Below are positions 31,915 through 42,407 of a stretch of DNA of 64,000 nucleotides, one piece after another; positions within the stretch are counted from its first letter, which is position 1; the number at the start of each line of letters is the position of its first letter. The notes below the pieces were generated by a model. The model did not search any database. It saw only the letters and a program-made list of their open reading frames with translations, and was not told the DNA's origin. The DNA is from Spiroplasma endosymbiont of Cantharis nigra. Its GTDB lineage: Bacteria; Bacillota_I; Bacilli_A; Mycoplasmatales; Mycoplasmataceae. The position numbers and the translations under genes were made by a program. The stretch spans positions 620,001 through 684,000 of the forward strand of contig NZ_OZ026470.1 in NCBI RefSeq assembly GCF_964019925.1, in the 5' to 3' direction.

Positions 31915-33096
31915 TTAATCTCTTTCTATTTCAAAAGTAAAGTACTGTAAAAAAATTAAAAATAGACCATTCTCCTTATTTGTTGGATAAATTGTTCTTG
32001 AATGAATTTGTAAATCTAAATTATCATATTTCTGACTTTCCTTTTTTATGGAAATAGTTGTGGAACCTTTAGTATTTTTTAAATAAGTAACAGAGTCATA
32101 TCAAAAGAAAAAATTACCACTAATATTCCTTTCCTTATTTTGTAAAAATTTATTAATATATTCAAAGTATTTTTCTAGAAAACCTTGAAGGCTTGGATAT
32201 GTCATATGAAAAACTCAACTTAGACTTTTTAATTTAAACGAATTATAAATTTTTGCAATTTTTTTGCTTCTTTTATAAAAAATATACTTTGATTCCAAAA
32301 CATTATCTACCTCTTTTTTACTTGAAAAATTATAATCAAAAGCAAAATCTAATCACCTTTGTAAGTAAATGTTTTTAGTTAAATCATATTGTATTTCAGA
32401 CATAATACTTATTTTTAAAAATAAGCGCTCTTGTTTAGTTAATGAACTTCTAAATTTTATTCTTACATAATAAAAAAGAATTTGTAATTTTTTTACTAAT
32501 AGCTTATTTAGTGTACGAAAACTTTTTACATATTCTAATGTAAATGATCTATTATACATTGTTTTGTTACAAATTATGGGTAAGAAATTATTATGTCTAA
32601 GTGATGTTCTAATAATTATTGAAAAGCCAATTTTCCCCTCTTTATAAAAAGCAATTTTAATTGCGTCAGCAAAAGTAACTATTTTTTTAGGATTATTACA
32701 TCTATATTTTTTTTCAATTCAACTAACTTTAATATCATTTGCTACTTTGTAAAAGTCAGTAACAAGTTCAAATATTTCTTTATTAATTTCACAAACTCAG
32801 CAATCATCAAAATGTTCTCTTGTTTCAATTTCTTTTTCATACATTTTATACATACTTCTATTTACATATTTTATTGCTAGTAAATCAATATTAAGTTCTT
32901 TATCAAAATCATAAAGTTCTCCCGTTGCAAAACTACCATGAGTCTTTAATTGAACAATATCTTTTAATTTTCTTTTCAAATAATAAATGTTTTTATCAAT
33001 AAACTTCTTAAATTTATTATCAATATAAATTTTTTTTAGTTGTCTATTAATTTGTTCAATATCAGCTGTTACTAATTTACTTGAAATTTTATCCAT
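31915..33096 (-). CDS. Nucleotidyltransferase-motif-like protein A (unknown)
   Basis: A 393-residue soluble protein. Residues 53-75 read HGSFATGELYDF...LNIDLLAI, which looks like the G-S-x-x-x-G plus D-x-D core of polymerase-beta-type nucleotidyltransferases (as in CD-NTases and minimal NTases), except that the first Asp is Asn69 and no third acidic residue is obvious. A helix-rich, Lys/Phe/Tyr-rich C-terminal part follows. GGGTGA, which is also the end of rsmE, precedes ATG 33096, so rsmE, this gene and the next are probably translationally coupled. Function unknown; catalytic activity or a pseudo-enzyme RNA-binding role are both open. Confidence 0.55.
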
Positions 33097-33098
33097 AA

Positions 33099-33815
33099 TT
33101 ATCACCCACTTTTTTCATAGTTTAAACAACTTAATACAAATAGAGACGCTGTTTCAGCTCTCATTATATTTTCTCCCAAACCAATACTTTTATAACCTAT
33201 TTTATTTAATTGCTTTACTTCTTGCGGTTCAATTCCACCCTCGGGTCCAATAATTATATTAATAGTTTTAAATTTCTTAATAATTTCCTTTTTGATAAAC
33301 TCATTTGTTTCTTCTTCTCAACAAACTAAATTAATATCTGCCTTATAGTTTTCCAAATCTTTCAAATTTCTAACAATTGAATTTATTGTTGGAATATCAA
33401 CTCTTTTTGATTGCTTTGCAGCGCTTTCACAAATTGTATATCAGCGAGTTAATTTCTTTTTCTCATTTTTAGTATCAATTTTTACAACATTTCTTTTAAA
33501 TTCAACGGGAATAATATTATCAACACCAAGCTCTGTAGCTTTTTGTAAAATAAAATCTCATTTTTGTTCTCTAATAATGCCCAAAATTAAATTTACCTTA
33601 TAGTTTTTTTTAGTTAGTTTTTCTTTCGAAATTATTCTAGCTCTGCAAAATTTTTCGCTTATTTGAAAAATTTTACACAAATACTTCTCATTTTGATAAA
33701 CACAAAATATTTGTTCTTCTTCTTTTAATCTAACAACATTTTTTATATGATGAAGATCCTCATTAACTATTTCAAAATAATCACCTATAATTTTATCTAA
33801 AAAGAAACTATGCAT
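33099..33815 (-). CDS. rsmE: 16S rRNA m3U1498 methyltransferase RsmE
   Basis: A 238-residue SPOUT enzyme that methylates U1498 of 16S rRNA. N-terminal PUA-like part HHIKNVVRLKEEEQIF, then QKATELGVDNIIPV, the knot motif IIGPEGGIEPQEV and the cofactor loop IGLGENIMRAETASLFVLS are diagnostic. Read to the end it stops at TGA-Trp then TAA, two bases before the next gene's start. Confidence 0.93.
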
Positions 33816-33843
33816 AATAACTCCAATTCTTTATATATTATAA

Positions 33844-33849
33844 TATAAT
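33844..33849 (+). promoter_or_regulatory. Promoter -10 box of the membrane protein gene
   Basis: TATAAT (a second overlapping copy at 33839-33844) about 65 bases before ATG 33913, in the region divergent with rsmE. The leader contains an AGGTG-preceded nine-codon frame (TTG at 33871 to TAA at 33897). Confidence 0.45.
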
Positions 33850-33912
33850 ATTTCTTGAGGTGAATATTATTTGAATTCTATAAAATTGTTTGTTTAAAAG
33901 GAGAATTTGACA

Positions 33913-34587
33913 ATGAAGATGACTGATAATAATAGTCAAGATCAAGAATTGATTCAAACCATGGAACCAATTGATATTGACTATGAATTCAGCAAACTAA
34001 ATAAGTCAAACAAACATGCGAGATTTAAGAGTGAGACTCTAAAAATAACTCTTGTCAGTTTGTTACTAAGTATGTCCACAGCTGTTAGTTTAATAAATGT
34101 AATTATTCCATTATATATTACTGGAATAAATTTAGGTTTTGTCCTAAAATACTTTGTTATTGCTATAAGCTTCCAAGTGGTAGGCATATACTGGGGTATG
34201 ATAATAGGTTTGTTAGATGGTCTACTGCAATTTCTAATCTGAGGTTATAGTCCTTTATTTAGGCTAGCATCTGGAATTGGATTAGCAATTTGAGTAGCAC
34301 TATTTTGATTAATATACGATAAAGTATTTCGAGTTTATAGTAAGAATGCCTCTTTTAATAGAAGCGTATCGCTAATATTCTCAGGAATGTTAGTATTTAT
34401 TTTTGGGCCATTAAGCTCAGCATTTTTGAATTATTTAATATCATATATTGAATATGGTGAAATATATGGTATATTTAAATTTTTTCACTCATGGTTAAGT
34501 TTTATGGTATTTGATCTATTTGCAATTATTTTATTCACACTCACTACTAATAGAATTCAAATATTAACTAAAAAATTGCTATATTAA
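33913..34587 (+). CDS. Multispan membrane protein, ECF transporter S component-like
   Basis: A 224-residue protein. After a ~50-residue polar N-terminus there are about six hydrophobic segments, including ITLVSLLLSMSTAVSLINVI, FVLKYFVIAISFQVVGIYWG, GMIIGLLDGLLQFLI and FMVFDLFAIILFTLT. Size, the short Gly-rich connection GIYWGMIIGLLDG and the mollicute setting fit substrate-binding (S) subunits of ECF vitamin transporters; the substrate is not deducible and another membrane family remains possible. ATG 33913 has AAGGAG at optimal distance; TTG 33907 is too close. Divergent from rsmE. Confidence 0.5.
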
Positions 34588-34626
34588 ATAGAAAAAACCT
34601 GCATTTTATGCAGGTTTTTTCTATTT
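34586..34626. terminator. Bidirectional terminator between convergent genes
   Basis: A perfect 18-bp inverted repeat (AAATAGAAAAAACCTGCA and complement) around TTTTA. The stop codons of both convergent genes, the membrane protein and rbfA, lie in its arms. Confidence 0.9.
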
Positions 34627-34965
34627 AATATCTTTTAGTATTTTTTCAATTTTATTAGCGTTTTCTAAAGTTTTATCAAATTCAAATGTTAATTCTGGCA
34701 CACTTCTCATTTCAACTTTACTTGCAAGAATCATTCTTATTTCCTTTAAATTCTCTTCAATTTCAGTCTTTACTTCATCTTTATTTGAATTAACATCCAT
34801 TGATGAATAAAAAATCTTTGCGTGACTCATGTCATTTGACAATCTCACTTCATGAATTGTAAGTGAATTTAAGTATTCACTATCTGGAAATTCTCTTTGT
34901 AAAATTAAGTTTAATTCTCTAAGAATAGTTGATTGATTTCTTTCAATTTTTATATCATTTGCCAT
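34621..34965 (-). CDS. rbfA: Ribosome-binding factor A
   Basis: 114 residues. KIERNQSTILRELNLILQREF at the start, LTIHEVRLSNDMSHAKIFYSS and EMRSVPELTFEFDKTLENANKIEKIL are typical. RbfA assists late maturation of the 30S subunit. Last gene of the nusA-infB operon, two bases after infB, and its stop lies in the terminator. Confidence 0.95.
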   Translation of the reverse strand: MANDIKIERNQSTILRELNLILQREFPDSEYLNSLTIHEVRLSNDMSHAKIFYSSMDVNSNKDEVKTEIEENLKEIRMILASKVEMRSVPELTFEFDKTLENANKIEKILKDIK

Positions 34966-34967
34966 AA

Positions 34968-36833
34968 TTATTTCACCTCTTCTACCTTGTATGCTTCTAT
35001 AATATCATTTTCCTTCAAATCATTAAAGTTTTTAATTGTAATACCACATTCTTGTCCTTCTTTAGCTTCTTTTATATCTTCTTTTTTATTTTTTAAAGAA
35101 GATATTTCTCCACTATAAACAACTATTCCATCTCTTAAAATATGAACTTTTGAAGAACGTGGTACAACTCCACTCATAATTCTACATCCTGCTATTGTTC
35201 CAACTTGTGAGTGTCTAAATAATTGTCTTACTTGTGCCTCTCCCAGAGATTTTTCCTCAAAAACAGGATCTAACATACCTGTGGCAGCTTCTGCTATTTC
35301 TTCAATTAATTTATAGATAATATTGTGTAATCTTATTTCTACACTATCTTCTTCTGCTTTTTGTCTAACTTGTGATGTTGGTCTTACATTAAAACCATAA
35401 ATTAGAGCATCAGATGCTAAAGCCAAAGTAACATCACTTGCTGATATTGCTCCTACTGTTGCACGAATTACATTAATTTTTACTCCTTCAATACTAATTT
35501 TTAGCATTGAATTTCGAACAGCTTCAACTGTACCTTGAGTATCAGCTTTTAAAATTACATTAATTGATTTTAATTCACCAGATTCAATTTTATTTTTAAT
35601 TGAATCTAAAGTGAATGTTTGACTTTTTTGTCTTGCTTCATTTTGTTGTTTTTCAAACTGAGCTTTTGCAATATCTCTTGCCATTTTTTCTTCAGTAACA
35701 ACAATAAACTTATCTCCTGCTTTAGGAACTTCGTTTAAACCAATAATAACTGCTGGTTGACCTGGAGATACTTCAACAAGTTTAGCCTTATTTTCATTTT
35801 CTAAATCTTTAATAGTTCCAAATGTTCCTCCAGCAATAATAATATCTCTAATTTTTAAAGTACCATCTTGTACTAAAATTGTTGCAACAGGACCCCTATT
35901 TTTATCTAATTTAGCTTCAATAACAGTTCCTCTTGCAAATTTATTAGCATTCGCCTTTAAATCCCTTAATTCAGAAATTAATAAAATAGTCTCTAATAAT
36001 GTATCAAGACCTACTTTTCCTTTTGCAGAACCTTCAATAAATGGAATATCTCCACCATATTCTTCTGCTACAATTCCATAATTCATTAATTCCATTTTAA
36101 CTTTATTTGGATCTGCACCTTGTTTATCAATTTTATTTACAAAAACAATAATTGGAACACTAGCTGCTTTTGCATGGTCAATCGCCTCTTCAGTTTGAGG
36201 CATTACACCATCATCTGCTGCAACTACCAAAATTACTATATCTGTAACTTCACTTCCTCTTGCTCGCATCTCTGTAAAAGCCTCATGCCCAGGAGTATCA
36301 ATAAAGGTAATTTTATTTGACTTTATTGTTGTTTGATAAGCACCAATATGTTGAGTAATTCCCCCAAACTCTCCATCTGTAACATTTGCATTTCTAATTG
36401 AATCTAATAATGTTGTTTTACCATGGTCAACATGACCCATAATTGTTACTATTGGAGGTTTTGCTGTTAAGTCCTTTGGATCGTCTTTTTCATTAAACGT
36501 TTCAAATATATTTTCCTTAGTAACACTAGTCTCTTTTTTAAAATCATAGCCAAATTCAATACATAATTCACCCATTTGTTCTTCTGAGAGAATTTGGTTT
36601 TGAGTTACCATTGAACCATTAGTAAAAAACCACTTTACAATTTCTGCTGGTCCTTTATTTAGTTTTTTTGCAAAATCTGCAATTGATAACGGTTCTGTAT
36701 AAACAAAAATACCATCAATTAAACCAGTTTCAGTTGTTTGTTTTAGTTGATTTTTTATATTTGCACTATGTGCCTTAGATTTATTCTTAGACTGTTGACT
36801 CTTATTATTTTCTTGTTTTATATTTTTTGCCAT
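34968..36833 (-). CDS. infB: Translation initiation factor IF-2
   Basis: A 621-residue GTPase that brings initiator tRNA to the 30S subunit. G1 [19 protein letters not shown] (about 135-153), G2 [11 protein letters not shown]3 [20 protein letters not shown]4 VFVNKIDK and the C-terminal fMet-tRNA-binding domain are complete. The N-terminal extension is short and Lys/Asn-rich, as in other mollicutes. ATG 36833 (AAAGGAGAA upstream) is preferred to an upstream start. Confidence 0.97.
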   Translation of the reverse strand: MAKNIKQENNKSQQSKNKSKAHSANIKNQLKQTTETGLIDGIFVYTEPLSIADFAKKLNKGPAEIVKWFFTNGSMVTQNQILSEEQMGELCIEFGYDFKKETSVTKENIFETFNEKDDPKDLTAKPPIVTIMGHVDHGKTTLLDSIRNANVTDGEFGGITQHIGAYQTTIKSNKITFIDTPGHEAFTEMRARGSEVTDIVILVVAADDGVMPQTEEAIDHAKAASVPIIVFVNKIDKQGADPNKVKMELMNYGIVAEEYGGDIPFIEGSAKGKVGLDTLLETILLISELRDLKANANKFARGTVIEAKLDKNRGPVATILVQDGTLKIRDIIIAGGTFGTIKDLENENKAKLVEVSPGQPAVIIGLNEVPKAGDKFIVVTEEKMARDIAKAQFEKQQNEARQKSQTFTLDSIKNKIESGELKSINVILKADTQGTVEAVRNSMLKISIEGVKINVIRATVGAISASDVTLALASDALIYGFNVRPTSQVRQKAEEDSVEIRLHNIIYKLIEEIAEAATGMLDPVFEEKSLGEAQVRQLFRHSQVGTIAGCRIMSGVVPRSSKVHILRDGIVVYSGEISSLKNKKEDIKEAKEGQECGITIKNFNDLKENDIIEAYKVEEVK

Positions 36834-36849
36834 AACTACTTCTCCTTTC

Positions 36850-37158
36850 TTATTCAATGTTTTTTAAAATTAACTTTACAAAATTATCATCATTAATTCC
36901 AATACTTTTAATATTTTTTCTTCCAATAGCCTTGCTTAATTGTTCGGAATCAAATAAATTATTAATAATTTTAATATTATAAAATTTTGCCTTATCATTG
37001 ATTTTTTTTAATTGACTTTTTCCCATGTCAGAAGTTGTTAGTACAATTTTTACTTTTGTTAGTTTAATTTGATCAAAAAGTTTTTCTCCATAAACTAATT
37101 TGCCTGCAGATGAAATCATTCCTAAAGAACCTAATAATTTATCTATATTTAGTCCCAA
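36850..37158 (-). CDS. ylxQ: L7Ae-family RNA-binding protein YlxQ
   Basis: 102 residues with an L7Ae/L30e/S12e-type fold: LLGSLGMISSAGKLVYGEKLF, VKIVLTTSDMGKSQLKKI and EQLSKAIGRKNIKSIGI. It binds kink-turn RNA in homologues. In the same place as in Bacillus (nusA-ylxR-ylxQ-infB). Its start overlaps the end of ylxR by 10 bases. Confidence 0.88.
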   Translation of the reverse strand: MGLNIDKLLGSLGMISSAGKLVYGEKLFDQIKLTKVKIVLTTSDMGKSQLKKINDKAKFYNIKIINNLFDSEQLSKAIGRKNIKSIGINDDNFVKLILKNIE

Positions 37159-37418
37159 TTTAATTTTACCTCTTCTAAAAGTTTTTCATAGAATTCATTT
37201 CCCAAACTAGTCTTTAAATTTCTTTCTAAAGCTTTAGTTTTTTTTACTTTTTCAAGTGCTTCTATAGTTGGTCTTATATAAGCTCCTCTTCCATTAGCCT
37301 TCTTTGTATTATCAATAAAAACTTCTCCAGTTTTATTTTTAACAATTCTAATTAATTCAACTTTTGGATACATTTTATTAGATGCAGCATCTTTTCTAAG
37401 ACTTATATCTTTTGACAT
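37149..37418 (-). CDS. ylxR: YlxR/RnpM family RNA-binding protein
   Basis: 89 residues. LRKDAASNKMYPKVELIRIV and the hallmark NGRGAYIRPT are DUF448 features. In Bacillus this protein binds and modulates RNase P RNA and was named RnpM. It starts nine bases after nusA; the stop lies within ylxQ. Confidence 0.9.
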   Translation of the reverse strand: MSKDISLRKDAASNKMYPKVELIRIVKNKTGEVFIDNTKKANGRGAYIRPTIEALEKVKKTKALERNLKTSLGNEFYEKLLEEVKLNWD

Positions 37419-37427
37419 TTTTTAAAA

Positions 37428-38777
37428 CTATTTTTCATAGTATGAATCATAACTGTCATCAACATTATCAATACTTTCTTCAAATTCAAAAGTATTATCT
37501 TCTTCACTTAGACTTTCAAATGCTGCAATTGATGCTTGAATTTCATCAATTGATTTATCTTCTTCAATAAATGCAATCTCTTCTGCTTGTTCTTGTTTTT
37601 TGATAAAGTTTTTATCTTTATTAAAGTTACCTGCAGTTTTTTCTCTTCTTTTGTTAACTTTATTTAGGAAATCTGGATTGCTTAATTCTGCTTCATCAAT
37701 ATTTCCATTTCACTTAATTTCAATTTCTTTTTCCTTGGCATTTTCCAATGAAAAAATATTAATTTTCATATTTACAAGATTTGCAACTAATCTGGCTGCC
37801 ATCCCTTTTTTACCAATTGCTAATGATAATTGTTCATTTGGAACAACTATAAAACATTCATTATTTTCTTCATTAATATCAATACTAATTACTTTAACAG
37901 GTGCTAATGAATTCATTACAAATGTCTTTTTATCTTCATTTCATAAAACTACATCAATTTTTTCACCATTTAATTCCTTAGTAATATTTTTAATTCTACT
38001 TCCTGATGCACCAACACAACTTCCAATTGGATCTACACCCTCTTCGTGTGAAAATACAGCTATTTTAGCTCTATGCCCTGGTTCTCTTGCAACTGATTTA
38101 ACTTCAACTATTCCCTCAGAAATTTCTGGAACTTCAGTTTCCATTAATCTTGTTAAAAATTCTGGATGAATTCTTGAAGCTTGAATTTGTGAATGTTTGT
38201 TATCTCTTGAAACTTCTTCAATATAGAAACAAATTCTATCATCAATATCAAAATCTTCTCCTGGAATAATTTTTTTATTTCAAATTGGAATGATTGAACC
38301 GTTAATATCCACTAAATAACTATTCTCTGTGATATCTTTAACAAATCCACCAACAATTTCATGATTTTTTGATAAAAACTCTTGATAAATTTTATTTTTC
38401 TCACCTTCACGAATTTTTTGCTTAATAATTTGTCCTACTTGCATTACAGCTATTTTTGAGAAATCCTCTTGAAATTCTACTGGTTCATATACATTGTCAC
38501 CAATTGAAACATTTTCTCCATAAAGCTCTTTAGCTGCATTTAAGCCAATTTCTAATCATTCATCTTCTATTTTTTGAACAACAGTTAAAATTTTAAATAC
38601 CTTAACTTGACCAGTATTTTGATCAATATCTACTCTTACTGTTGCTTCAGGATCAAATGATTTTTCATATGCTTTTTGAAAACCTTCTTTAATACCCTCC
38701 AAAACAATATTTTTGTCTATTTTTTTATCTTGTACGATTTCAAAAATCGCATCTAATAGTTTTGCACCATCTGTCAT
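37428..38777 (-). CDS. nusA: Transcription termination/antitermination factor NusA
   Basis: A 449-residue protein. N-terminal RNA-polymerase-binding domain (LDAIFEIVQDKKIDKNIVLEGIKEGFQKAYEK), S1 domain, KH1 (VDPIGSCVGASGSRIKNITKELNGEKIDVV) and KH2 (EQLSLAIGKKGMAARLVANLVNMKINIF). The acidic C-terminus (ESLSEEDNTFEFEESIDN) is mollicute-specific. ATG 38777 has GGAGG; an upstream ATG is not used. First gene of nusA-ylxR-ylxQ-infB-rbfA; rimP, usual upstream, is not here. Confidence 0.95.
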
Positions 38778-38824
38778 GGCTTTTAATCCTCCTATAAATT
38801 TTGTCAATTATGTTTTAACAAATA

Positions 38825-38850
38825 TAAAAGAAGACTTGCGTCTTCTTTTA
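38825..38850 (-). promoter_or_regulatory. Terminator-like hairpin in the nusA leader
   Basis: TAAAAGAAGAC and GTCTTCTTTTA pair around the GNRA loop GCAA (minus strand), followed by a short T-rich stretch. It lies between the minus-strand TATAAT at 38870-38875 and nusA, so it could be an attenuator of nusA, or a distal terminator for read-through from 39574. Confidence 0.5.
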
Positions 38851-38869
38851 CTTTAAATATGACACTTTA

Positions 38870-38875
38870 ATTATA
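38870..38875 (-). promoter_or_regulatory. Promoter -10 box for the nusA operon
   Basis: TATAAT on the minus strand, 93 bases before the nusA start codon. Confidence 0.5.
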
Positions 38876-38967
38876 ACTAAATTATCTAAAAATTTGTATT
38901 TTTTTATTAATTTAAGTAAAAAAATTAAATTAAAGCTTATTTTTAAATAATGCATAGACCTTTTATA

Positions 38968-38973
38968 TATAAT
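38968..38973 (+). promoter_or_regulatory. Promoter -10 box of tag
   Basis: TATAAT on the plus strand, 35 bases before ATG 39009; an AAGGAAATAAGG ribosome site follows. Confidence 0.55.
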
Positions 38974-39008
38974 TTGATTGTATTTAAATAAAAAAAGGAA
39001 ATAAGGCA

Positions 39009-39563
39009 ATGAAAAAAAGATGTCAATGAGCTAATAAAAATATACTAAATCAGCAATATCACGATAATGAATGAGCTAAACCAATTTATGAAGATAAATT
39101 GCTCTTTGAAATGCTTATTTTAGAAATAAATCAAGCTGGACTAAGTTGAGATATTATTTTGAAAAAGAGAGAGAATTTTAGAGAAGCGTTTGATAATTGA
39201 GATTATCATAAAATTGCTCTTTATGATGAAAAAAAGAGGGAAGAATTAATACTAAATCAAGGAATTGTTAGAAATAGGTTAAAAATAAAGGCTGCTATAA
39301 ATAATGCAAAAGCTTTTATTAAGATTCAAGAAAATTATGAAAGCTTTAGTAATTTCATTTGGTCTTTTACAAATAATAAAATAATCAACAACTCAATTGA
39401 AGATGAAGAAATTACCCCTTCCTTTTCTGAATTATCAATAAAAATAGGTATTGAATTAAAGAAAAAAGGTTTTTCATTTTTAGGAAAGACAACTGTATAT
39501 TCCTTTCTTCAGGCAATTGGAATTGTTAATGACCACTATAATTATTGTTCATTTAAAAATTAG
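39009..39563 (+). CDS. tag: DNA-3-methyladenine glycosylase I (Tag)
   Basis: A 184-residue repair enzyme that removes 3-methyladenine from alkylated DNA. Nearly the whole E. coli Tag pattern is visible: zinc ligands Cys5, His18 (YHDNEWAKP), His176 and Cys180 (VNDHYNYC), catalytic-pocket Glu39 in LILEINQAGLSW, RENFREAF, GIVRNRLKIKAAINNAKAF and FLGKTTVYSFLQAIGIVNDH. It contains many TGA-Trp codons and would be missed with the standard code. Convergent with the helicase gene, 10 bases apart. Confidence 0.95.
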
Positions 39564-39573
39564 AGAATAAAGA

Positions 39574-42291
39574 TTAATTTACATCAAATTCTGCTGTTAG
39601 ATATTTTTCATTTAACATTTTATTATAAATTCCTATGCCTACAAATTTATATAATTTTAAAAACATATTTTTCTGTTCATAATTTTGTTTATCATGAAGA
39701 AATAAGAATTTCTTAATAGAATCATTACTAAAATCCTTAATTATCTTATGTTCTATTGACATAGTCTCAGGAATAGATCAATAAAATTTATTTGTTGTTT
39801 TATTATATTTGGTTAATTTACCATAACTAGTTGAGTCTTCATCAGCTAAAATAAGTTGTTTTGAATTATCAAAAGTTAAGTAACCAGCTTGAAAAGTTAG
39901 CACTTTCATCTCATCTCTATAATGTAAAAAATTAGTTCTTCCTAAAACTGATAAGCATTGTTTTACAGTATAAGTAGAATTAACTGATAATAACTTATCA
40001 AAATTTCCTTTATAGTTCAAAATTTCATGTTTTAATTTATATTTTAAAATTAAAATTAGTTCTTCTACTATTAATTTATTATTTATAATAAATTCTTCTA
40101 CAAGATCGTCTATTTCCAAATAATTAGGATATAAAGATAAAAACTTTTCCATACTTGTTATCTCGTATAAAAAGGATGTCATAAGTAAATTATCGAAGTC
40201 TAGATCTATATTCTTTTTATTAATTTTTCCCTCTAAACGATTTAAGAAATAACTTATTATTTGATGATTATCTAAAAAAATAAATTGCTTTAGTATATTT
40301 TTATTTCTGTTTGTATTATTCTCTTTATCTTTAAATTTTGATATTTCCTTTGCTGTTTTTAAAAATAGATCATCTAAAGCATTATAAAAATTTTGTAAAG
40401 AGAATTCATAGTTGTTAATTATTTTTTCTAAAGAATTATTACCATATTTTTTATAATATTTTATAACTTTACTTTTTATAATATTTTTATTTCCATATCA
40501 TTTTTTTAAACTTTGCAAAATTATATTCTCAGTATGTTTTTCTAATGTTATTGTTGAATTATAAGGCAGTCCCTTTTTAATTACATTAAAATTTGTTCCA
40601 ATTATTTGAGAACTAAATAGGTTTCTTATTCCTAAAGTAAGATCATATTTATTATCTATATTTGATATTAAATCATATACTTCTAATTTATTTTTTAATT
40701 CAGTCTTTCTAAGACCTCTACCCAATTGCTGCAAATAAACAGTTTTTGAATTTGTTGGTCTTAATAATATTATTGTATTAATTTCTGGTATATCTATACC
40801 CTCATTAAAAATATTTACTACACATAAATAGTTTATTCTACCAGTTTTAAATTCATACAATATTCTTTTTCTATCTTTATTATTTTCAGCTGTTAATGAT
40901 TCTGCTTTTAAATTTTTTGCTTTTAAAAAATTAGAAATAATATTAGCATGTTCTATTGTGATACAAAAAATTAAAGCTGTTGGTCTGGCATATATACCCA
41001 AGTACTTCTCAATAGTCTTATATAATAATTCATTTCTAGATTGTGTATTAATTTTTTTAAATATTTCTCTATCTGAATTTATATCAACTCCATTTAAGTC
41101 AGTAGAAGTATCATCAATACAATAATAATCAAAAGGACATAATAATTTTTGATTAATAGCATCTCATAGCCTCAATTCAGAAGCAAATTCATTATTAAAA
41201 TATTTTTTTATATCTTTTCCATCTTCTCTTTCAGGTGTTGCAGTTAAACCAATAATTTGTTTAGGTTGAAAAAAATTAAAAGTTTTTTCAAAAGAATTTG
41301 CTGCAATATGATGGGCCTCATCAAAAATTAATATGTCAAACTGGCTTTTTGAAAAATTATTTATTTTATTTGAAAGAGATTGGATAGTTGCAAAAAGATG
41401 TAAAGGTTTCTCACTAATTATTTGACCATCATATAAAACCTCTCCAAAATTAGGATTATTCAAAACTTCTCTATAGGTATTTAAAGCTTGATCAATAATT
41501 TCTCTTTGATGTGCTAAAAACAAAATACTTAGATTTTTATTTGAGGTCTCTCATTGTCTTTTAAAGTCAAAAGCCGAAACTAAAGTTTTTCCAGTTCCAG
41601 TTGCCATTACAATAAGATGTCTATTTTTTCCTTGAAATCTTCTATATGAAAGCTTATCTATAATATCTTTTTGAAATTTATATAAATTTCTTTTTTTATA
41701 AATAAATGAGTTATCTAATTCTAAAATATTTTTTTGCTCCTGATTCTCCTTAATTTTTTGAATTAGTAAATCTCTTTCATAATCATCTGAAAAATCAACC
41801 AAATTATCATCTCATAGTAAATTAAATTCATCTATCATTTTTTGAACTAAATCATTATTTTCTTTTGAAGCAAATTTAATATTTCATTCCCTTCCACTAA
41901 TCATTCCTTTATAAGTTAAATTAGAAGAACCTACTATTGCACTATTATAATTTGTTTTTCTTTTAAAGATCGCTGCTTTAATATGTATTCTTTCACTATG
42001 TCCCTCTAAATTGTCTTCTATCCTTATTTGAATATTGTCATAACTTTCAATTAATTTTTTTAGTTCTTGCAAATTATTGAATTGAGATAAATCATCAAAC
42101 GTTGTAGAAATTATTTTTATTAAAATTTTATTTTTTTGACAATAATTAAATGTTAATGAAATCTTATTTAAAATAGATTTTGATATAAAGGGATAAATTA
42201 AATATACTTCATCTGATGTTAAAATTTCATTTTGTATCTCAGTTAAAAGCTCCTGTTCATCTTTATTTGTAAAAAATTTATCTTCTTTCAT
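39574..42291 (-). CDS. PLD-domain/DEAH helicase with DUF3427-like C-terminus
   Basis: A 905-residue multidomain protein. The N-terminus has a phospholipase-D-like motif (His103-x-Lys105 in HIKAAIF, then SSN at about 122-124), as in PLD nucleases, with a single HKD set. Then an SF2 helicase: Walker A MATGTGKT (about 229-236), DEAH (324-327), TAT (III), EGIDIPEINTIILLRP (V) and QQLGRGLR (VI, 521-528). The last ~350 residues fit the DUF3427-type region commonly found after such helicases. Proteins of this plan occur sporadically in bacteria and have been associated with nucleic-acid handling or defence; the role here is unknown. AGGAGC precedes ATG 42291. Tag is immediately convergent. Confidence 0.8.
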
Positions 42292-42317
42292 AATTTTTAT
42301 TTGCTCCTATATTTTGA

Positions 42318-42360
42318 ATTAATAAAAAAAGATAACAAAATGTTATCTTTTTTTATTAAT
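42318..42360 (-). terminator. Intrinsic terminator of the lipoprotein-ABC operon
   Basis: A perfect 20-bp stem (ATTAATAAAAAAAGATAACA and complement) around AAA, 48 bases after the ATPase gene and before the helicase gene. Confidence 0.85.
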
Positions 42361-42407
42361 AAACAAGTAAATTATATAACTATAATTTATATTTTATTAT
42401 AAAACAA

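Noticed and set aside
30579-33096. Calling the NTase-motif pair a CBASS-type defence operon
   Set aside because: The catalytic Asp is replaced, no effector gene is adjacent and rsmE is the neighbour, so only the motif resemblance is reported.
33871-33912. TTG at 33907 as start of the ECF-like protein
   Set aside because: It would lie only about three bases from AAGGAG; ATG 33913 has the normal distance.
36834-36857. Upstream start for infB (and similarly for truB, nusA, yitT)
   Set aside because: The downstream ATG has a well-placed AGGAG-type site while the longer version overlaps that site, so the shorter proteins are preferred.
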